A stretch of 64,000 nt of DNA from NCBI GenBank assembly GCA_026413225.1, contig CM048575.1, forward strand, positions 5,732,001 through 5,796,000, read 5' to 3'. The translations under genes and the position numbers were made by a program. Shown one piece after another: positions 23,481 to 35,254 of the stretch (the stretch's first letter is position 1; the number at the start of each line of letters is the position of its first letter). This stretch comes from Otis tarda (Eukaryota; Chordata; Aves; Otidiformes; Otididae). Below the pieces are notes generated by a model. The model saw only the letters and a list, made by a program, of their open reading frames with translations. It did not search any database and was not told the DNA's origin.

Positions 23481-24051
23481 CCTTTCCAGTGTAAACTGTA
23501 GAGAAGGAACCTGCAGGATTTCCTACCGCAGAGGCAGCTCACCCAGGGGCAGGGAATATGAGTGGCAGAGCCCAGCTCATCTTCCATTTATGAGGCTGCA
23601 GGTCTTGGCTTTCCTGTTGAGATTTCCCATTCTCCTTGCACCAGCTGATAGCGAGAGTCGGTTCTTGTGGTTAGAAGGAAAACCAAGTGCAACTTCACCG
23701 CACAGAAACAGGAAAAAATAGAAGTAAACCAAAACCGACCCTGTCCAGGGCCTTCCCCTGGCACAGGCAGCAAGTGTTTGACCAGCTTCTGTGCTGAACC
23801 GAAGAATGAGCCGGAAAAGATGTGGAGCTGTCTGGTGCATCTTGCTGACCTGCAGATGGAATCGAACCAGGCAGTCCCATGAGGCTGCTTCCCACTCCCC
23901 ACCTGAAGGAGCCTGCTGAAAAGGGCTAACGAACACCAATTAGCACTGCTAGCACTTCCCAGCAAGGCACAGCACGGGAGTCTGTGTTTACAATGGTACA
24001 GTATAAACCATTAACAGTTAAAAATCAGCTTCTGTTCTCATTCCTTCCAGT
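23481..24051. other. Non-coding DNA with an isolated Pol III B-box match
   Basis: GC-richer sequence. On the - strand at 23858-23868 it reads GGTTCGATTCC, an exact match to the tRNA B-box consensus GGTTCGANTCC. The flanking bases do not form a T-stem and no A box or acceptor stem is present, so it is not a tRNA gene. Confidence 0.5.
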
Positions 24052-24100
24052 TGTCCCATTTTCCCTTCAATGGCTGTGTCCCATTTTCCCTTCAATAGCC
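24052..24100. repeat. 25-bp tandem duplication
   Basis: The unit starting TGTCCCATTTTCCCTTCAAT at 24052 is repeated at 24077 with one base difference (ATGGC against ATAGC). This is a simple two-copy local duplication. Confidence 0.9.
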
Positions 24101-26171
24101 AAATCAAATATAAAAATCAAATGTAGCGTTATTCATACTGCAGAAAAAAAACCAACACACATTAAACTGAACATAGGCGCTGGCAATGTAAAAAAGCATT
24201 TAGGTGGTAATTCACTCAGAGGACAGAACTAAATTAAGGACAAACCTATTTTGCTTTAGGAGGGCTGGAGAAGTTTCTACCACAATGCTGCTGCGGGACG
24301 GGATTTTTGCATCATCACGCTAAATACTGAGCTAAAACAAACCAGTTGCAGCCACAGCCCCAGCTGCGCCGACAGACCAGGACGGCCAGCCTGCCTGTGC
24401 AGACGGGGCTCATCCGAATTCTGCACGTACGTCTCCCCGCATCGCAGGCGAGCGCAGGCCAGCGAGGCTCACGCTCGTCAGCGAAGCACGCCTGCTTCCC
24501 TCTGATTTCCCACCGGCCTCTTCCCGGCTCGCAGGGCGGTGTGATAAACTGGCAGCAGGCTTAACCTTTTCCAAAGGGCATTCTCTCATCATGCACCATT
24601 TCCACCACTTCACGTAACGTGTCCCAGAGGATTGGGAGACGAGGCTGCGTGAGCAATAACCTTTCAAAGGTTCCCTGTCTGCTGGGCCCACAAATTAGTG
24701 AATTATTGGTTGGCCTTAGCCTTGGAAAAAGCAAATACAGTGAATAAACAACGAACCCGGGCCAGTAAAGGGAGTGAGAGCTATTTCCTACATCCCTTCT
24801 GTCACAGGACTGTTTAATTTAAGCAAAGGATTCACTGAACTCTGCTGGAGAGCGCCAGCTGCCTTGGGATTCATAAGATGGATCTAACACACCAGGAAAA
24901 CGTGTTTCCTGCCTTGATCTGGATGAATCACCTCATCCGTGTCTGAGGTCTCCTCTGTAATTTGGTGACAAAGACACCACAGCTCTGCAGCTGCTGCCTA
25001 TCTGCCTCCTCTTAGCCAGAGGGGACCAGTAACAACCAGTAGCTGCTAGCACTCAGGGAAAGCATTAATAATGAAACTGCAGCCTGAGAAACTAACACCT
25101 GTGCTGTCACACTCCGGGTGGGTACACACTCGCCCAGTGCCTTTGGGAAACTCCGAAGGTGTCAGATAGAAAGAGGTGACAGACTGGAGCGTTTGTAACT
25201 CACACGGCAGAGCATAAGGGTGGAAGTTTTTCCTGCCAGTCACCCAGAGGTGAAAAGCCCCTCACCAGACACCAGGGAATCCCAGTGGGCAGCGACCCAC
25301 GCGTCACGGAGCCTGGGCTGCGGGACGTTCACCAACAGGCACCACTGCTGCCAACCCAGATCCGGGAATGCGTTAAAAGTCTCCACGACTGCACAGGGTA
25401 AGAGAATAAGTACAGTTCAAGGTATTTCTCATGGTTTTCAAGTTGTTCTATTGTTCTTTTCAGCAATCCTGAAGGCTGCACACATTACTTTGTTGAAAGG
25501 AAATTTGTCCCTTTCCATTGCTTTCAATGCTAATTTATCAGTACGTTTCTCTAAAGGAAATGCAGCGCCATGGGAATGTATAAATACATTAACAGCTAAA
25601 AAAACTTACATGGTAATTCACCGATAGATACAAAAAATCGCTAGGAGCCTATCAGTTCTGACAGTGATTTCCCCAAGGCTATCCAATTATAATACAATGA
25701 ACTGGAACTACTAAAACCCTAAACACGAGCGTATACGTGATACAGAAACGGGCCTTAAGCTGTAATTTAAAAACCACACATGCAACGCGTAGCTCCAGGA
25801 TGAGTTCTGAAGGTGAGGACAGAACAGAACGCTCCAGTGCCGGCTGCGGAGCTACGCGAGAGGGACTGTCACGTTAACCTGGCGCTGAAGTGACGGGCAC
25901 AACCAGCTTCAGGGTTGTTCAGAACGACTACGGGGAACTGATCCACATAAAATATTCACTAGCTGTGTAGAGTCTTACTAGTCAAAGAGCAGGCAGTTGA
26001 AAGCCAATATAAACAGCAAAATAGGAAAAGTATCTTTAAAGAACACATTTTTAGGAAGTATTTTGGGACTTGTGGAACTTTGTGGTCTCCCCCTGGATAC
26101 AGGCAAGCACAGATATTTGAGTAGCTCATGTGAGTCACTTGGCCGTCTCAGATTCCAACAGTGATGGACCT
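24101..26171. other. Non-coding DNA without recognisable features
   Basis: GC-rich near 24340-24560, AT-rich around 25550-25780. The 135-codon + strand frame at 25220-25627 resembles nothing known. No repeat family or RNA gene seen. Confidence 0.4.
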
Positions 26172-26347
26172 GCTTTCACACTGGGAATTTTTTTTTTTTT
26201 AAACAGATCTACTTTATTCAAACCTTGTCCCCGGCACTGGGAGCCCCGTTCCTGAGACAGCTGGCCCTGAGGACAGCCTGCAGCAGCTCAGCCAAGCCGC
26301 TTTGCCTCAGCACACCAAGCACGTGATGCCGCTTTCACACCTAGGAA
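26172..26347 (-). pseudogene. Short 5'-truncated processed retrocopy (mRNA 3' end)
   Basis: Read on the - strand, a unique segment starting near 26330 ends with AATAAA (26218-26213), then 12 nt, then a pure poly(A) of 13 (26200-26188). The insert is flanked by near-identical direct repeats: GCTTTCACACTGGGAA at 26172-26187 and GCTTTCACACCTAGGAA at 26331-26347 (one indel, one substitution). A poly(A) tail placed correctly after a polyadenylation signal, plus a target-site duplication of about 16 bp, is the signature of mRNA retroposition by a LINE-type machinery. The copied part is only about 130 bp, evidently the last part of a 3' UTR. I do not recognise the parent gene. Such copies are scarce in birds because CR1 does not favour poly(A) templates. 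Confidence 0.75.
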
Positions 26348-26379
26348 CAAGAAACAGTTGGTTTTCAAACAAAAGTTAT

Positions 26380-26660
26380 TTCTGCCTGAATTCAACCCCA
26401 GTCCTTCCCTGCACCTGATTAATTGTGCTAATCAGACCAATGAAATGTTCCCCATTGTTAAACCCAGTGATTAATTACAAGGATTGCCATGGAGGTCTGC
26501 CACCAGCATCATAAATTCACAGAACAGTGAGGAGCATTTGCCAATAGCAGAGCCTGAAGAGTGAACCACTGCCTCATTATTTATCTTTCCCCATCACACC
26601 ATAAGAGCAGCAAGCACTGCAAAGGTAGCTAAGGCCTTTGTTGATTTAAATTATTGTGAA
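26380..26660. promoter_or_regulatory. CNE-like block
   Basis: Non-repetitive sequence rich in transcription-factor-like words: CACCTG, GATTAATTG, CTAATCAG, CCATTGTTAA (Sox-like), GTGATTAATTACAAGGATTG. No open frame. Inferred regulatory element only. Confidence 0.25.
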
Positions 26661-27580
26661 ACTAGCAGTGTGACACAAGGATTTATTTTCATAGATTTTA
26701 TGCCATGAGAACATGCCACAAGCCATGACGCAGCCTGTCCCAGAGCCGTCGCATCCCACAGCGCCTGCCAGGGCACAGCACTGCCCAGCTGGCCGCTACA
26801 GCACAGTCAGGCTCCAGCATTTCCACTCTGGACAGCCAGAGATACAACAGATTTGAAATAAAAGTAAGGGCCAAAGCATAACTCAGAGGACAGCTATACA
26901 GATTCCCCCAAAGGGAAAATTGCTGTAAAAGCTGAGGTTTGAGCACACTTTGTGCCCCAGTTTGGGACCAAGCAAAGGAATTACTGAGGAAACAATTTTT
27001 TCCAAATATCTACTTTACAGAAATATTTCCTCAAATTAGAATTTAGTTATTTCATTTTTAGTGGCAGATTTGTCTTTGCTCGTCCTTGATTACTTTACAT
27101 ATATACACACAAAGGGTAAAATTCTTGTTCGTGATGGAAACACATCATAAAGGGCAGGATGAGGTGTCTGCTGGCAGCTGTCGGAGCATCTGGCCATTTT
27201 TTATTCACCAGTACTCTTCTCATTCAGTGAGGTGGTAGAGGCAAGGACATATGTCTCTAGCCACTTCCTCTGTGAACTTTTGCAGAAAACCAACAAAACA
27301 ATTTTCTTATTTACACCTAAGGCAGGCAGGGTAAGATCTTCCAGCCACGCTCACATCTTGACTTGTTTCTTACCTCAAATCCAAAGCCAGGAGCCAGCTT
27401 TGCATCTCGGTGACATGGCACAGGAGCGCAGCGGGCTGGCATTCACTGTACAGCACCACGGAGGAGCCGCCCTGCAGTCAGCCCATCTGAGGATTTCAAG
27501 TATCTACAGCTGAAGTGGATGTGACTAAGAATAGACACAAAATATTGCCTCAATTCTGCTTTTAGATGGGAAATTTGCTT
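26661..27580. other. Non-coding DNA without recognisable features
   Basis: Mixed composition. Short open frames only, without resemblance to known proteins. Confidence 0.4.
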
Positions 27581-27720
27581 GCGCACCACTGCCAGGAGAC
27601 AATGTTAATTAAGTGGTTATTCAGGCTGGAGCCTGCTCAAGTTAGGAGCAGTGGTTTCAGAGGGAGCCTGTTGATTTTAGCAAAGAGCTAACGGGATGCA
27701 AATATGCCTCGCAGACAGCC
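27581..27720. promoter_or_regulatory. Short CNE-like block with perfect octamer
   Basis: Contains ATGCAAAT (POU octamer) at 27696-27703, followed by ATGCC, and a TTAATTAAGTGG word (NKX-like) near 27605. Non-repetitive and non-coding in appearance; the role is inferred. Confidence 0.25.
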
Positions 27721-28640
27721 CCAAGTCGTACAGCGAACCCCAGGTCCTTCACAGGCTCAGGAGCTGCTCCTGAGGGAAAAGGAACTTATGACACCAGTGG
27801 ACTTGGTCACGTCCCCACATCACAGGAGGATTTGAAAATTCTAAGGAAGGATTACAAGACTTCTGCTCATGATGACAGACCGAGGATCCATTTAAACTAT
27901 TTGTTTCCATGCTTCAACCATATTAATGCATCATTCAGGGCATGTAAGCCTATTTTCCAGAACATTCACTTTTGCCTCATCTTAGAAAGCTGAGAAATGG
28001 AAAAATGCTACAGGGGCAGACATCTGCAGGGACATCCCCAAATGCATTTTTTTTAAGAGAAAGTACATCCCTTCCTGCCAGCTACTGACTGCTCTTCAGA
28101 GGCTAAGCTTACCGCTTGCACAACGTAAGGAATTCAGGCTGTGCACCTACAGTGCAGCTACAAACCAAGCCAGTGTCATGGTAAAAAGGACTGTGGCTTC
28201 GTATGACTGCCAGGTTTGTTCAATTCATGAACCCAATGCCAAATCTCTATTAAATCGCACCTGGGGTCATAAAATGAGGATATAGGCTTTCTACATCTTC
28301 AATCAGCAAAGATCCATACTCCAATAGCTCGCTGAGAACTACACTGCTGTTTGAGCAGAACAGGATGCCGCTCGTTCTTCCCAAGGTGCACTAACCTCAG
28401 CGTTGGAAGGATCAAAGCTTTCAGAGGAATGGTGGTCAGGACCGTCGGTATTAAATGTCCCATCCTGACACAGGTGGAGCAAGTTTCAGATGACATTTGC
28501 ATCATTCTTTTGCTTGTGACAGCAAAGGGAGGTCCTGCTGTCAAACAGAATTTAAAGCCATTTAAATCCACAGAAGAATTGAGGATTAAAAGAGAAGTTG
28601 TCAACCTACTCTTTTAAGCTTGAACTGCCTACCCACTTCA
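27721..28640. other. Unassigned DNA; 28299-28617 is open on both strands
   Basis: About 310 bp at 28299-28617 contain no stop in one + and one - frame simultaneously, although the base composition is near average. Neither translation resembles a family I know, and neither is bordered by convincing splice signals. The rest holds nothing I can name. Confidence 0.35.
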
Positions 28641-29200
28641 GAAGCCTCCAGTACAGCACACGAAATGCCTAAAGTGATTATGCTTTGTAAGCATGGAAGA
28701 CATGGCAAAAAAAATGGATTACACAGTGATAATAGGAATATGCTAGATGTTTAGGTGTCAAATGAAACTTAATTCTGAAAAAAATTTTGCCTTTAGAATA
28801 ATACATCATCTCTCCAAACTGCCACAAGCTCCCCTGTTATTAATACTCTTCAGAATGACTACAATTGAAATGATAATGTGTTTCTAAATTAATATTGCAT
28901 CTTCCCATTTCAGTATCTGATGAGCTGTATCAAAACTTCATTAAATCACTCCCTGTTTTGCCAGCTACAGCTTATAATGAGGCCTGATATACACATCTGT
29001 CTTCACATCACAGTCCGTGCGCTAAGCTATGTGCTAACTCCGCGATGCCTGGCGCTCTCCACTGCATGATGAACTATGTTAACGGGACAAATAACAGAGC
29101 TAACAATGCGGTTTGCAAAATATGACAAAAACCTTTCTGGCTGCTAAATAAATATTGGATGCAAAATTAGCAGGCTTATCAACATACAACTTCACAATCA
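28641..29200. promoter_or_regulatory. AT-rich CNE-like block
   Basis: Long AT-rich non-repetitive sequence with few open frames, a RUNX-like TGCGGTTT near 29108, TTATTAATACTC and TCTAAATTAATATTG words. Appearance only; conservation is not observable here. Confidence 0.25.
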
Positions 29201-29800
29201 GCTAAGAGGGTTCTTTTCCTCTTCGGAAAGTTCTGTTGTAGTTCTCCAATTTCCTATTAGCTGCAGGAAAATGAAATTGTGTTCTTACGAGTTTTTCACT
29301 GTAGTATAATCTTCCCCCCTTTCATTTAGGGATACAGTACATCTAAAAGCATTTACTGTATTTCAATACACATTTTTATGCGGACTCCCACGATCCCAGT
29401 CACTTCCCCCAGCCTGACAGCCCCGGCACAGAAGGAGCCATTCCGGGGCACCGTCAGAACCAGGCCCCATCCAGCCACCCTGCCCAGCGCTCTGCTCCCC
29501 AGGCACCGCCTTCCCGCTGCCTCTCGCCATGGAAGAGCCAAACCCAGAGACAGCAACGGGCCAGTCTCCGAGAGCAGAGCTCTACATCCCCACAGGCTAA
29601 ACCCTTATTACACGCCTCAGATTTTGTGTTCAACGACATCATTCAGCTAAGGGACCACGCTAACTAACTTCCTTCAACAGGCACACCATTAGGTCAGAGT
29701 AAATTAATTAGAAAGCTATTTCAATACTTGTCAAAAAAATTTTAAATCCTAGAGCCGCCTAGGCCAGGCTCTGCTCTCCCCTTGTGTTTTTGTTTGTTGT
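29201..29800. other. Non-coding DNA, GC-rich at 29380-29590
   Basis: A GC-rich patch with overlapping short open frames on both strands, none recognisable. The remainder is AT-rich without features. Confidence 0.4.
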
Positions 29801-30030
29801 TAAAACTGACTGTAATTAAGCTGTATGTGCCAAGCCAGGATTACACCTACCTTCTAAATTAAAACAGCCCCTTCAGCGCCTGCTGATAGATGCGGCTAAT
29901 TCATTTAAATTCTCATTTCAAGAAAGACATTTAATTTCAAGTTTGAAACGTAATTACTTGGTCAGAGCCCAAGAGACCATGCCATGTTAAAGTGAAGTGA
30001 TTATGATTTCCAGCCCTCCCCTTTAGTATT
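29801..30030. promoter_or_regulatory. CNE-like block with OTX- and homeodomain-type sites
   Basis: Holds GGATTA (OTX/bicoid type) at 29838-29843, TAATTA at 29951-29956, TGTAATTAAGC near 29810, CTAATTC and repeated TTTAATTT/TTTAAATT words, in non-repetitive sequence without an open frame. One of the more enhancer-like blocks in the window; identity is inferred. Confidence 0.3.
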
Positions 30031-31430
30031 CTCATCCCCGAGAGAACCACGAGGCATCAGGGACCAGGGAAGTCTGAAGCCCTCGCTGCGCTGAGGCTTT
30101 CCACGTGTCAAAGTTCATCCCCTCTGCTTTTGCATCACCAGCTCCAGCACTCTGCAGCTCCAAAGGGAGGGAAACTGAGAAAAATCTCACCGTGATATTC
30201 AATAATCTTTACATTTTAAGAGCAGAAAGCCTTGCTGACACCCAGCCCAACCCAAGCTACAGCCCAGCCAGAGCCCACTGGGGCTGTCAGCGTCCTGCAG
30301 TCAGCCCCCACACGCTCCCAGTGAGGTGCTGGGATCTGCCCGTTGCCAGCAGCAGATGCCAAGCACTCCAGGGTGTGTCTGCCCCAGCAAGGGGAGGGAG
30401 GCCAGATTCAGACAGTTTATCCACCCATAACACCTCTCCTTATGTACTCTGACACAGAGACAAGTACTCTCCTCTGCTAGGCATAGGACTGACCTATGGC
30501 CCTGCCTTCCCCGTGACCACCTTCACCTCCAGCACTCACCCCAGGTACAAACCTGTAGCTGAGCCCCCCAGCCTGGCCCCCCAGGCCAGGGCCACCCCTC
30601 AGCACACCGTGCTGGGATGTAACTCACCGACATGCACGTTTTTACTGTCATACTGGAAATAAGGGAATGCAAAGCCCTCAAGAAATGGTCACTACAACAC
30701 TTAACGTCTTTCTGTACATAAGACTCCATGCATCTTTTCAGAAGGAAATCTTCCCACTGATTTCTATTTTTTCATTTGGAGACATGTTCCCAGTGTCAGG
30801 GGTTCACCTTCCGCACCAGCGCTGGACGAGGCAGCGGGGAGGAGCAGGCAACCTGGCTGTGCAGGGCTGAGCGGGGCCCATTAGTTCCAAGCAGAAAAAG
30901 CCATAAATCAATTTGTAGTAAGGACTGAAAATTGATTTTTTTAAAGTTGCTGTATAGTGTAAGTTCATGTGATGGGACTGAGACTGCAGAAAAATAGATC
31001 ATCTGTTAATGTGCAGTAATGAGGCTTAACAGTGTTTGCCAGGAAGTGATTAAGGAACCGCGCTAGTGCCAGCCTCCATCCATAGCCCGGCGTGGCTACC
31101 GGGCAGAGCCACCCGCGCTGGCGGCACCCGACACAGCGCCCACTCCACCTCAGCCTTTTGGGGGGCACCATGCACTGGTACAGGACTAAACTGCTCTAAC
31201 TGCTGCTTTCCAAATCCCTCAGCCACCGCTTTGCTATGCAATGGTCCAAAGCAAAACCCATGAGTTTTCAAACAGGCTGTGGCTGCCTTTGACTTGCTGG
31301 GGAATTTTGTGCTGAATGGTTTCATTTTGACAGTGCTCCTTACTGCTCAGGTTGTCAAAGGTGGGGTCAAACAGTATTTTTTTTTTTTCCCAGGATGAAT
31401 TTTGCACTGCTAGAACATGAAACACCACTG
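30031..31430. other. Non-coding DNA with a small GC hairpin
   Basis: CCTGGCC (30572-30578) and GGCCAGG (30584-30590) form a perfect 7-bp hairpin in a C-rich run. A 12-T run at 31377-31388 has no AATAAA next to it. Nothing else can be named. Confidence 0.4.
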
Positions 31431-32290
31431 CTAGCTTTCAAAAGAAATGAGGTTTCACTTGCCCCTTATTAAGCTATTTAGGTTGTGGAGCCATGATTTT
31501 TCTTTTTTAAATTGAAAGGACAAAAAGAAGAATTATTAAAATACATGAAAACATCAACTGAAATGCACAATGAGGAAAGCTTGTGGAAAGTATGGCTGTA
31601 GCAATGTTACATAAAAAGGTTTAATGAGCTCTGTGGGAACAACATCAGACAAAGTCAGCAATTCAGCCTCAATGTATTTTAGCTCACTTGCTCATTAAAT
31701 GGGTTGCACTGGGACTTAAATTTATTTTGTTACTTATTATGAATTGTAGCCCTGCATTCTCTGGGCTTTTTCCTCCCCATTTTATACATGCTCCTTGACT
31801 CCAGGGTGAGGGATTTCGGTGGCTGATGAGACCTGTTCCTTTGCATTATGTCAAAGCAGCCATCCCAAGGAGTTTTGGTCTTTAAATATTTCAAGTGTTA
31901 TTCATGTTTTGATTCAAGCACCCCATAGAGCTCCAACACTTAACACTGACCAAATTCGATGTTCAGAAAGTGGTAACAGGAAACAGTAACAGCCAAAACA
32001 ATGGATGTTTTGAGAGCTGAGCTAAAGAATTTGGAAATCAACTGGACTGACATTAAGCAGAATTTTATTTTGCAAACGTCAACATTTTTAAATGCCACTG
32101 AAATTAAAAGCAAAAACACAGAAATATTAGCACATATCCGTTTCTGAAATGGATAATCTTGTTACAAAGATGCCAAAATGAAACTACTGGTTAAAAATTA
32201 GTTTTCAAACAAAGCAAAACCTTTAAGAAATTCCACACATTTGAGGTCAACTGTTAGCCAAATCTAACTTGGTTTTGTTTTGTCCTGGAA
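31431..32290. promoter_or_regulatory. Long AT-rich CNE-like block with RBPJ-type site
   Basis: About 860 bp of AT-rich, non-repetitive sequence with no frame of 60 codons on either strand. It includes an RBPJ-type TGTGGGAA at 31632-31639, and numerous AT-rich homeodomain-type words. Probably one or several regulatory elements; inference only. Confidence 0.28.
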
Positions 32291-32329
32291 AGTTAGCCCA
32301 TCCAGGACTAGCTGAAAACAAAATATACC

Positions 32330-32366
32330 GCTCAGCTCTAAACAGAGTTCAGCTCAGCTCTAAACA
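32330..32366. repeat. 22-bp spaced short tandem duplication
   Basis: GCTCAGCTCTAAACA occurs at 32330-32344 and again at 32352-32366, a period of 22 bp. Two copies only. Confidence 0.85.
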
Positions 32367-35068
32367 TCTACTCTCCTGTGAATAAGCAGAGATGTTCACT
32401 GCTTTTGATCACGTAATGTTGTGCTGAGATGACAGTTTTCACTCGGATAAAAATCTAAGTTTAATCAGTTTCCCTGATCATTGCACTTCAACTCTTTCGG
32501 TCACATACGTATGAAGCAAAGCCAGCAACCACGCCAGGCACACAGGCATAAGCCCCGGGTCCACGCAGGGCTGGCACCCTGAGGCTCCCCCCCCACCCGC
32601 TTGTGGCCCGGCAGGTGGTCCTGGCGACCACCAGCAAGCAAAGCTGTGGGGCTTCTGCACCCTTCGTATTGGCCTAACCTGGAGCCATGGGTCAGACCTC
32701 AGCTGTTAGTGAGAAATACAAGTGTTACCCACTTCCCAGAGCGATGGGAGTAGAACTGAGAAAGAGGGACAGACGAACACGGGGGCAAGTCAGTGTCAGT
32801 GTTTAACTTGACTACGGTACAGTTGTCAGCAGAGCCACCGAGGCTGTGGTTTGAGGACAAGTGGATGGTAATTTTCCCCTGAGGTATCCAGATTATAGTT
32901 TTTACACATCTAGGATAATATTACCCAGCTGCACAGCCTGGTCAGTGGGCTGCCAGAGAAACCCTCTATTTGCATGTTAATGTACCTGGGTTTTTACACT
33001 GAAGTACTGCTGTGGCATGCACAGCCCAGCACGGTTCAGCTCTGCCCTCAGTGCCTGCTCCTCAGGCACCCCTTTATTTTGAGCTCAATGAAGGAGCCTG
33101 GGGAGGTACAGCAGCAGACCCTGCAGCCAGGGCCTCCCTCCCTCCTGCCATTACACCTCTGAGCCCCCACGGAAGATTCCTGGCAGTATTCCGTCCAGGG
33201 CCATGCCTGTCATGCCAGAGCTTTGGTTTAGGAGCCAACTCTAAACCGAGCTCATGAGCACTACAGCTAGAGAAAATTTAAATGATCATAATAATTTAGA
33301 TATGATCTTGCTAGCATAGCCATGCATTCTTGAAACCCAGCATCCTAAACCACCTTTTCTTCTGCCAAAACTCCTCTTCAGCTGTCGAAGATGGGCACAA
33401 CTCTTTTTCAGGGGCATGATCCCTTTTGCTGCTCTCCTGGGAGATGCCGCAGCTTTGTTTTGTGGAGAAGAGCAGACTGAGCCAGAGCTGCTCAGCTGAT
33501 GGAGCCCCAGGTTATGTGCAGCGAGGCGGAAGGTGCTGCTCATGCAACCACAAGAAACGGCCTCAAAGACAGCTCCCCAGGATCACGGCCCTGGCAGGCA
33601 CACACTAAGCAGCAGCGATCCCACCCGGGGAACGCTGGCCGGGTTTGCTGCACCACGCAGCCGAGGACTAGAGCTGCGTAATGCCAGGCGTTGTTTAATG
33701 ATTCATTATTCTGAACTGCTGAATAATTCAGTGAGCAGGATTAATGGCATATGCCACTGAAATACATTCCATATGGAACTTGGCTCCCTCAGGAGCAGCT
33801 CTCTCCAAAGGCGATAGCGTATCTCCCCAGCCACTAAGCTTGTGCAGTGGGCAGCAGCTTCTCTGCCGCATGAGCTGTGAACCTGTGGGCTTGCTGGAGT
33901 CCTTCACCATCCCAGGGTGAAGCAACAGGGCAGGGTCTAGAAATACAAGAATGGAGCTGGAGGGAGGGAGAAAGGGCTCTCCTCTCCTAACTCCCCCACC
34001 CAAAACACCGAAGAGCCACGTGTCAACCAGCAGCAGCAGCGAAGCTCTAGCCTCATCATCCCAGACCAGTTAACAGAGCAGCACAAAGCCTAGAGAAGAC
34101 ACACTCAGTTACTCACTTCATAACTTCAGCTTTCTACAACCTTTAAGTGGAGGCAGCTTTATTCTCTTCACTCACTTCTACAGGCAGATTTCTAATCTGC
34201 AAGCCAGAAAACTTAGTAAAACTTAGTCTTAGTCTTCTTATACACTATTCTCACAACTGTACAAATGCACAATTGTACATCAGTAATCGCTGATTTACCA
34301 TGGTATGAGAACACGTACGTGGGCAGTTTCTATGAGCATCTGAGGACCTGAGCACTGCATTAGGCCTTCTGTGTCTTGGAGTGATTTTTGCCATCAGTGG
34401 AGAGGAAAGGACTCTGTCCTGGAAGACAGACACGAAGTGGCACATGCTGGATGCTCACAGGCATGCTGATCAGCCAGTGATGCAGCGGGCAGGATGCACT
34501 GACCTATCTGCTCAGAAACAGAACTAGCACTGGCATCCTCCCATATCCTAATCAATAACTGAACAGAAGGCAATAACCAATTCAGAAGATAAAGATCTCA
34601 CTAAATTAAATTAACATGTACAGTGTAATCAACACTCATTAAGCCAATTTAGTCAAGTGATGACCTCAGCAGCTTTTTACTTAATCATATACTTAAATGT
34701 CAAATCAATATGCAGATTTTTATGAAGTCCTTTCCGATTCCATCTCATTAGAAACTCTGAATAAATAAGTGTACCCGAGTCAGCTGTGTCTGATGAATAC
34801 AGACTTACACCAGTTAGCTGTCAGTATCAGTACCATACACACACCTAACTGCATGGAGTAATTACATGTACTCTCTGTACATTCAGTAGCAGCCAGCTCA
34901 CTAACGCACAGGAAGGCTTGTTCCTCCCCTCTGGTCTCACACAGAAGCAGTTGCAGGGATTCTCCACGATCTGCTGCCTAGCTGCCTCCATAACTCCGAT
35001 TGTCACATGTGTGCCAGCTATCTCCAGTGACATTTGTCACTGTGGCTGATATTACACCACTTCCCTTC
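32367..35068. other. Non-coding DNA without recognisable features
   Basis: Mixed DNA with short unassignable open frames on both strands. Parts of 34540-34850 are AT-rich. No repeat family, RNA gene or exon recognised. Confidence 0.4.
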
Positions 35069-35073
35069 CTTTG
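35069..35073. repeat. Target-site duplication of the solo LTR, left copy
   Basis: CTTTG directly before the LTR's TG; the same CTTTG follows the LTR's terminal CA at 36222-36226. A 5-bp duplication is typical of class III (ERVL-like) elements, though not exclusive to them. Confidence 0.85.
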
Positions 35074-35246
35074 TGTCGTGGTTTTGTTAGTGAGGGGGGG
35101 CCTAAGGTGGTAGCTTCTGCAGGAAACTGCTAGAAGTCGCTCCCCTTTGTTCAGTGGACTTGGCCAGGCCTAGGGCGGACCTGCTGCTGGCCAAGGTCGA
35201 GCCGATTGGTAGCAGAATGTCCCGTGATAACGCCTCTGCGATAACG

Positions 35247-35254
35247 TATTTAAG
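35247..35254 (+). promoter_or_regulatory. TATA-type box of the LTR
   Basis: TATTTAAG lies about 175 bp into the LTR, followed by a purine-rich stretch (35255-35320). It is the only good TATA candidate in the LTR and would start transcription near 35275-35285. Whether it is used cannot be told from sequence. Confidence 0.5.

Noticed and set aside
31377..31388. T12 run as a - strand retrocopy tail
   Set aside because: The adjoining - strand sequence lacks AATAAA and direct repeats.
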